Positions 4,599 through 6,412 of a stretch of 6,412 nt of DNA are shown here, piece by piece (position 1 is the first letter of the stretch; each line of letters opens with the position of its first letter). The DNA comes from Bacteroidota bacterium (GTDB lineage Bacteria; Bacteroidota; Bacteroidia; UBA7662; CANHCV01): the NCBI GenBank assembly GCA_027488715.1, contig JAIYBD010000188.1, forward strand, positions 1 through 6,412, given 5' to 3'. The notes below the pieces were generated by a model, which was not told the origin of the DNA, ran no database searches, and saw only the letters and a program-made list of their open reading frames with translations. The position numbers and the translations under genes were made by a program.

Positions 4599-6412
4599 AT
4601 GAAAAAATCCATCTTTATCCTATTCATATTCGGCATTTTTTCGGCACAGGCGCAAAACCTATGGTTCGGAAAAATCATCAATAAGGCTTCTTTAGAGCCT
4701 ATTTCCGGAGCCGTGATTCGGTTCGGAGAAAACGAATACGCCCTTTCCGATGCTCAAGGGCGCTTCAAAATCAAATCATCGGACACCCTCCTCACCCTTT
4801 ACTTTTCCCATCTCGGTTACGTTTCAGATTCATTGGTGGTTTCCCATCAACAAAAAGGAATCTCCATGCAGATGAGTCCGGCACCGGTGGAATTGAAGGG
4901 TGCAAACATTGGACGGAAGCGAAAATCGACCGAGATCAGCACTTTGGATTCTCGAGCGGTGCAAACGATCACCACCCGAGAGTTGCAAAAGGCCGCCTGC
5001 TGTAACCTCAGCGAAAGTTTCGAAACGTCGGCGGCTGTTGATGTTTCCCTTTCCGATGCCCTTACCGGCGCTCGCCGCATCAAAATGTTGGGCTTGGACG
5101 GAAAATACGTGCAATTGCTCACCGAAAACACCTCGGAATTTCGAGGATTGGGGCAGGCATACGGCATTCAATACGTTCCCGGACACTGGATGGAATCCAT
5201 TCAGATTTTGAAAGGGGCCGGTTCGGTTGCTCAGGGATACGAAGCATTTACCGGCCAAATGAACGTGGAATTGCTCAAACCTCGTGAAGCCGAAAAGTTC
5301 TCCATGTCGGCCTACCAATCTTCCCAAGGTCGATCCGAGTTAACGGCACACGTGGCCGGAAAAGTGAATACCGCCTGGCACGGGTTGCTGGCCGCCCACA
5401 CCCAACAAGAACATATTCGGTGGGACATGAACCACGATGGGTTTTTGGATCAGCCGCTCATCAACAACGTGAACGTGTACAACCGCTGGCATTGGCAAGG
5501 AAAACGCGCCGAGAGTCAAATCGGAATCAAGTACTTGAGGGAAAGTCGGAATGGAGGCGAGGTTCCTTTACCCGAAGGAATCATACCGTTGGTTCCACAA
5601 TACTTCATCAATCACCACACGGAGCGGTTGTATGCCTGGGCCAAATTTGGGATTTTGTTTCCAGGAAAACCCTACAAAAGCATCGGAAATATTTTATCGT
5701 CGGGCATTCACAACCAGCATTCCCAACTGGGGTGGAATGATTATCAAGGAAAGGAGAAAAATCTTCAATACTCCTTTTTGTACCAAACCATTTGGAAAGA
5801 TACCCGCCATCAAATTAAAATGGGGGCGAGTTATTTGTGGGATCAATTCGATGAGAAATTCCGGGATTCGAGTTGGAATCGCACCGAGCACGTACCCGGA
5901 ATCTTTGTTGAGTGGCACGAAAAACCGCAAAACCTTCCCCTTGATTTGATCGTTGGCCTTCGGGCAGATCGACACAATTTGTACGGAGGTTTTCTCACTC
6001 CCCGATTCAATTTGAAATGGAACCTTACCGATAACAACATCATTAAAATTTCCTACGGCACCGGCTTCCGCACCGTAAATGCGTTGGTGGAAAACATTGG
6101 TTTTTTTGCTTCGGGAAGGCAATGGATCGTGGAAGAAGCGCCCCAAGCCGAACGCTCCCAAATTTTGGGCGGCAGTTTCATTAAAATGATGGATTGGTTC
6201 GGTCGGGAATGGGTGCTTACCTTGGATTACTATGAAACCCATTTCCAAAACCAATGGTTGGTGGATGTGGAAGAAAGTGGAACGCTGCGCATGTACAACC
6301 AAAAAGCGCCCTCTTTTTCGAAGAGTTTTCAGGCAGAATTGAACGGAGAAGTTTTGGAAGGCACGACCCTACGGTTGGCTTACAAATACGACGACCCTAG
6401 ATCGGGCTTTTC
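4599..6412 (+). CDS. TonB-dependent outer-membrane receptor, possibly metal-related (partial, 3' end outside window)
   Basis: The frame is open from ATG 4599 to the window edge, 604 codons, with no stop. A signal peptide (1-18, cleaved near SAQA-Q) exports it. Residues about 24-90 form a carboxypeptidase-regulatory-like domain (GKIINKASLEPISGAVIRFG, SDAQGRFKI, FSHLGYVSDS). A TonB-box-like stretch VELKGANIG (97-105) follows. The plug spans roughly 110-230, with AACCNLSESFETSAAVDV (132-149), LTGARRIKMLGLDG and YVPGHWMESIQILKGAGSV, ending in TGQMNVELLKP. The remainder is beta-barrel, with strands such as FLTPRFNLKWNL and IKISYGTGFRT. About 100-150 residues are probably missing at the C-terminus. 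Receptors with this ACCNLSESFET plug form a recognisable Bacteroidota group that I associate with cysteine-rich partner proteins and heavy-metal genes. The Cys134-Cys135 pair lies in the plug. The protein would take up a ligand across the outer membrane with energy from TonB-ExbBD. Copper or another metal is plausible, but the substrate is not proven by the sequence. No Shine-Dalgarno is seen; the start is preceded by an A-run. Confidence 0.9.
   Translation, partial: MKKSIFILFIFGIFSAQAQNLWFGKIINKASLEPISGAVIRFGENEYALSDAQGRFKIKSSDTLLTLYFSHLGYVSDSLVVSHQQKGISMQMSPAPVELKGANIGRKRKSTEISTLDSRAVQTITTRELQKAACCNLSESFETSAAVDVSLSDALTGARRIKMLGLDGKYVQLLTENTSEFRGLGQAYGIQYVPGHWMESIQILKGAGSVAQGYEAFTGQMNVELLKPREAEKFSMSAYQSSQGRSELTAHVAGKVNTAWHGLLAAHTQQEHIRWDMNHDGFLDQPLINNVNVYNRWHWQGKRAESQIGIKYLRESRNGGEVPLPEGIIPLVPQYFINHHTERLYAWAKFGILFPGKPYKSIGNILSSGIHNQHSQLGWNDYQGKEKNLQYSFLYQTIWKDTRHQIKMGASYLWDQFDEKFRDSSWNRTEHVPGIFVEWHEKPQNLPLDLIVGLRADRHNLYGGFLTPRFNLKWNLTDNNIIKISYGTGFRTVNALVENIGFFASGRQWIVEEAPQAERSQILGGSFIKMMDWFGREWVLTLDYYETHFQNQWLVDVEESGTLRMYNQKAPSFSKSFQAELNGEVLEGTTLRLAYKYDDPRSGF

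Noticed and set aside
4396..4602. A 68-codon plus-strand frame covering the end of the cysteine-rich gene and the gap before the receptor
   Set aside because: It overlaps a gene with a clear signal peptide and cysteine motifs in another frame, its composition (many Ser, Pro and Phe) is not protein-like, and it has no recognisable domain.
4830..5327. A 165-codon minus-strand frame opposite the receptor plug
   Set aside because: It has no motif and no start context, and it falls over the most conserved part of the receptor.
5694..6302. A 202-codon minus-strand frame opposite the receptor
   Set aside because: It lies wholly antisense to a well-supported receptor barrel, has no recognisable motif, and is explained as the shadow of that frame's codon usage.

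Overview
The window looks like chromosomal DNA of a Bacteroidota species, probably a member of the Flavobacteriia or a close relative. The main grounds are a TonB-dependent receptor with an N-terminal carboxypeptidase-regulatory-like domain, a bacterial SUI1/eIF1-like protein after an ABC exporter, a TAnnTTTG-type -7 promoter element, A/T-rich start regions without Shine-Dalgarno sequences, and a small Bacteroidota-type outer-membrane barrel. The genus cannot be determined from the sequence. Coding density is high, and no tRNA, rRNA, CRISPR array, insertion sequence or integrase is visible.

Left part (1-2339, minus strand): a leftward three-gene cluster. A NatA-type ABC ATPase (2339-1440) overlaps by 4 bp a NatB-type ABC-2 permease (1443-178). 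One base later a SUI1/YciH-like gene starts and runs off the window. The ATPase and permease should form one exporter at the inner membrane.

Middle part (2421-4071, plus strand): three genes joined by two 4-bp ATGA stop/start overlaps. They encode a small outer-membrane beta-barrel protein, an unrecognised 186-residue cytosolic protein containing an uninterrupted 13-T tract, and dephospho-CoA kinase (CoaE). They are probably translated from one message, so translation of coaE may depend on the reading frame of the T-tract gene.

Right part (4088-6412, plus strand): a TTT-N19-TACCTTTG promoter abuts a GTG-started gene for a secreted, cysteine-cluster protein that resembles the HYC_CC_PP group. 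After a 48-bp gap holding a 34-bp interrupted palindrome comes a TonB-dependent receptor, open at the right edge. Its plug carries an AACCNLSESFET-type segment. The pair looks like an outer-membrane uptake or sensing unit, possibly for a thiophilic metal such as copper. That substrate is an inference.

The points most worth a second look are the cysteine protein plus receptor pair, the palindrome between them, the apparently leaderless GTG start, and the T13 tract upstream of coaE.
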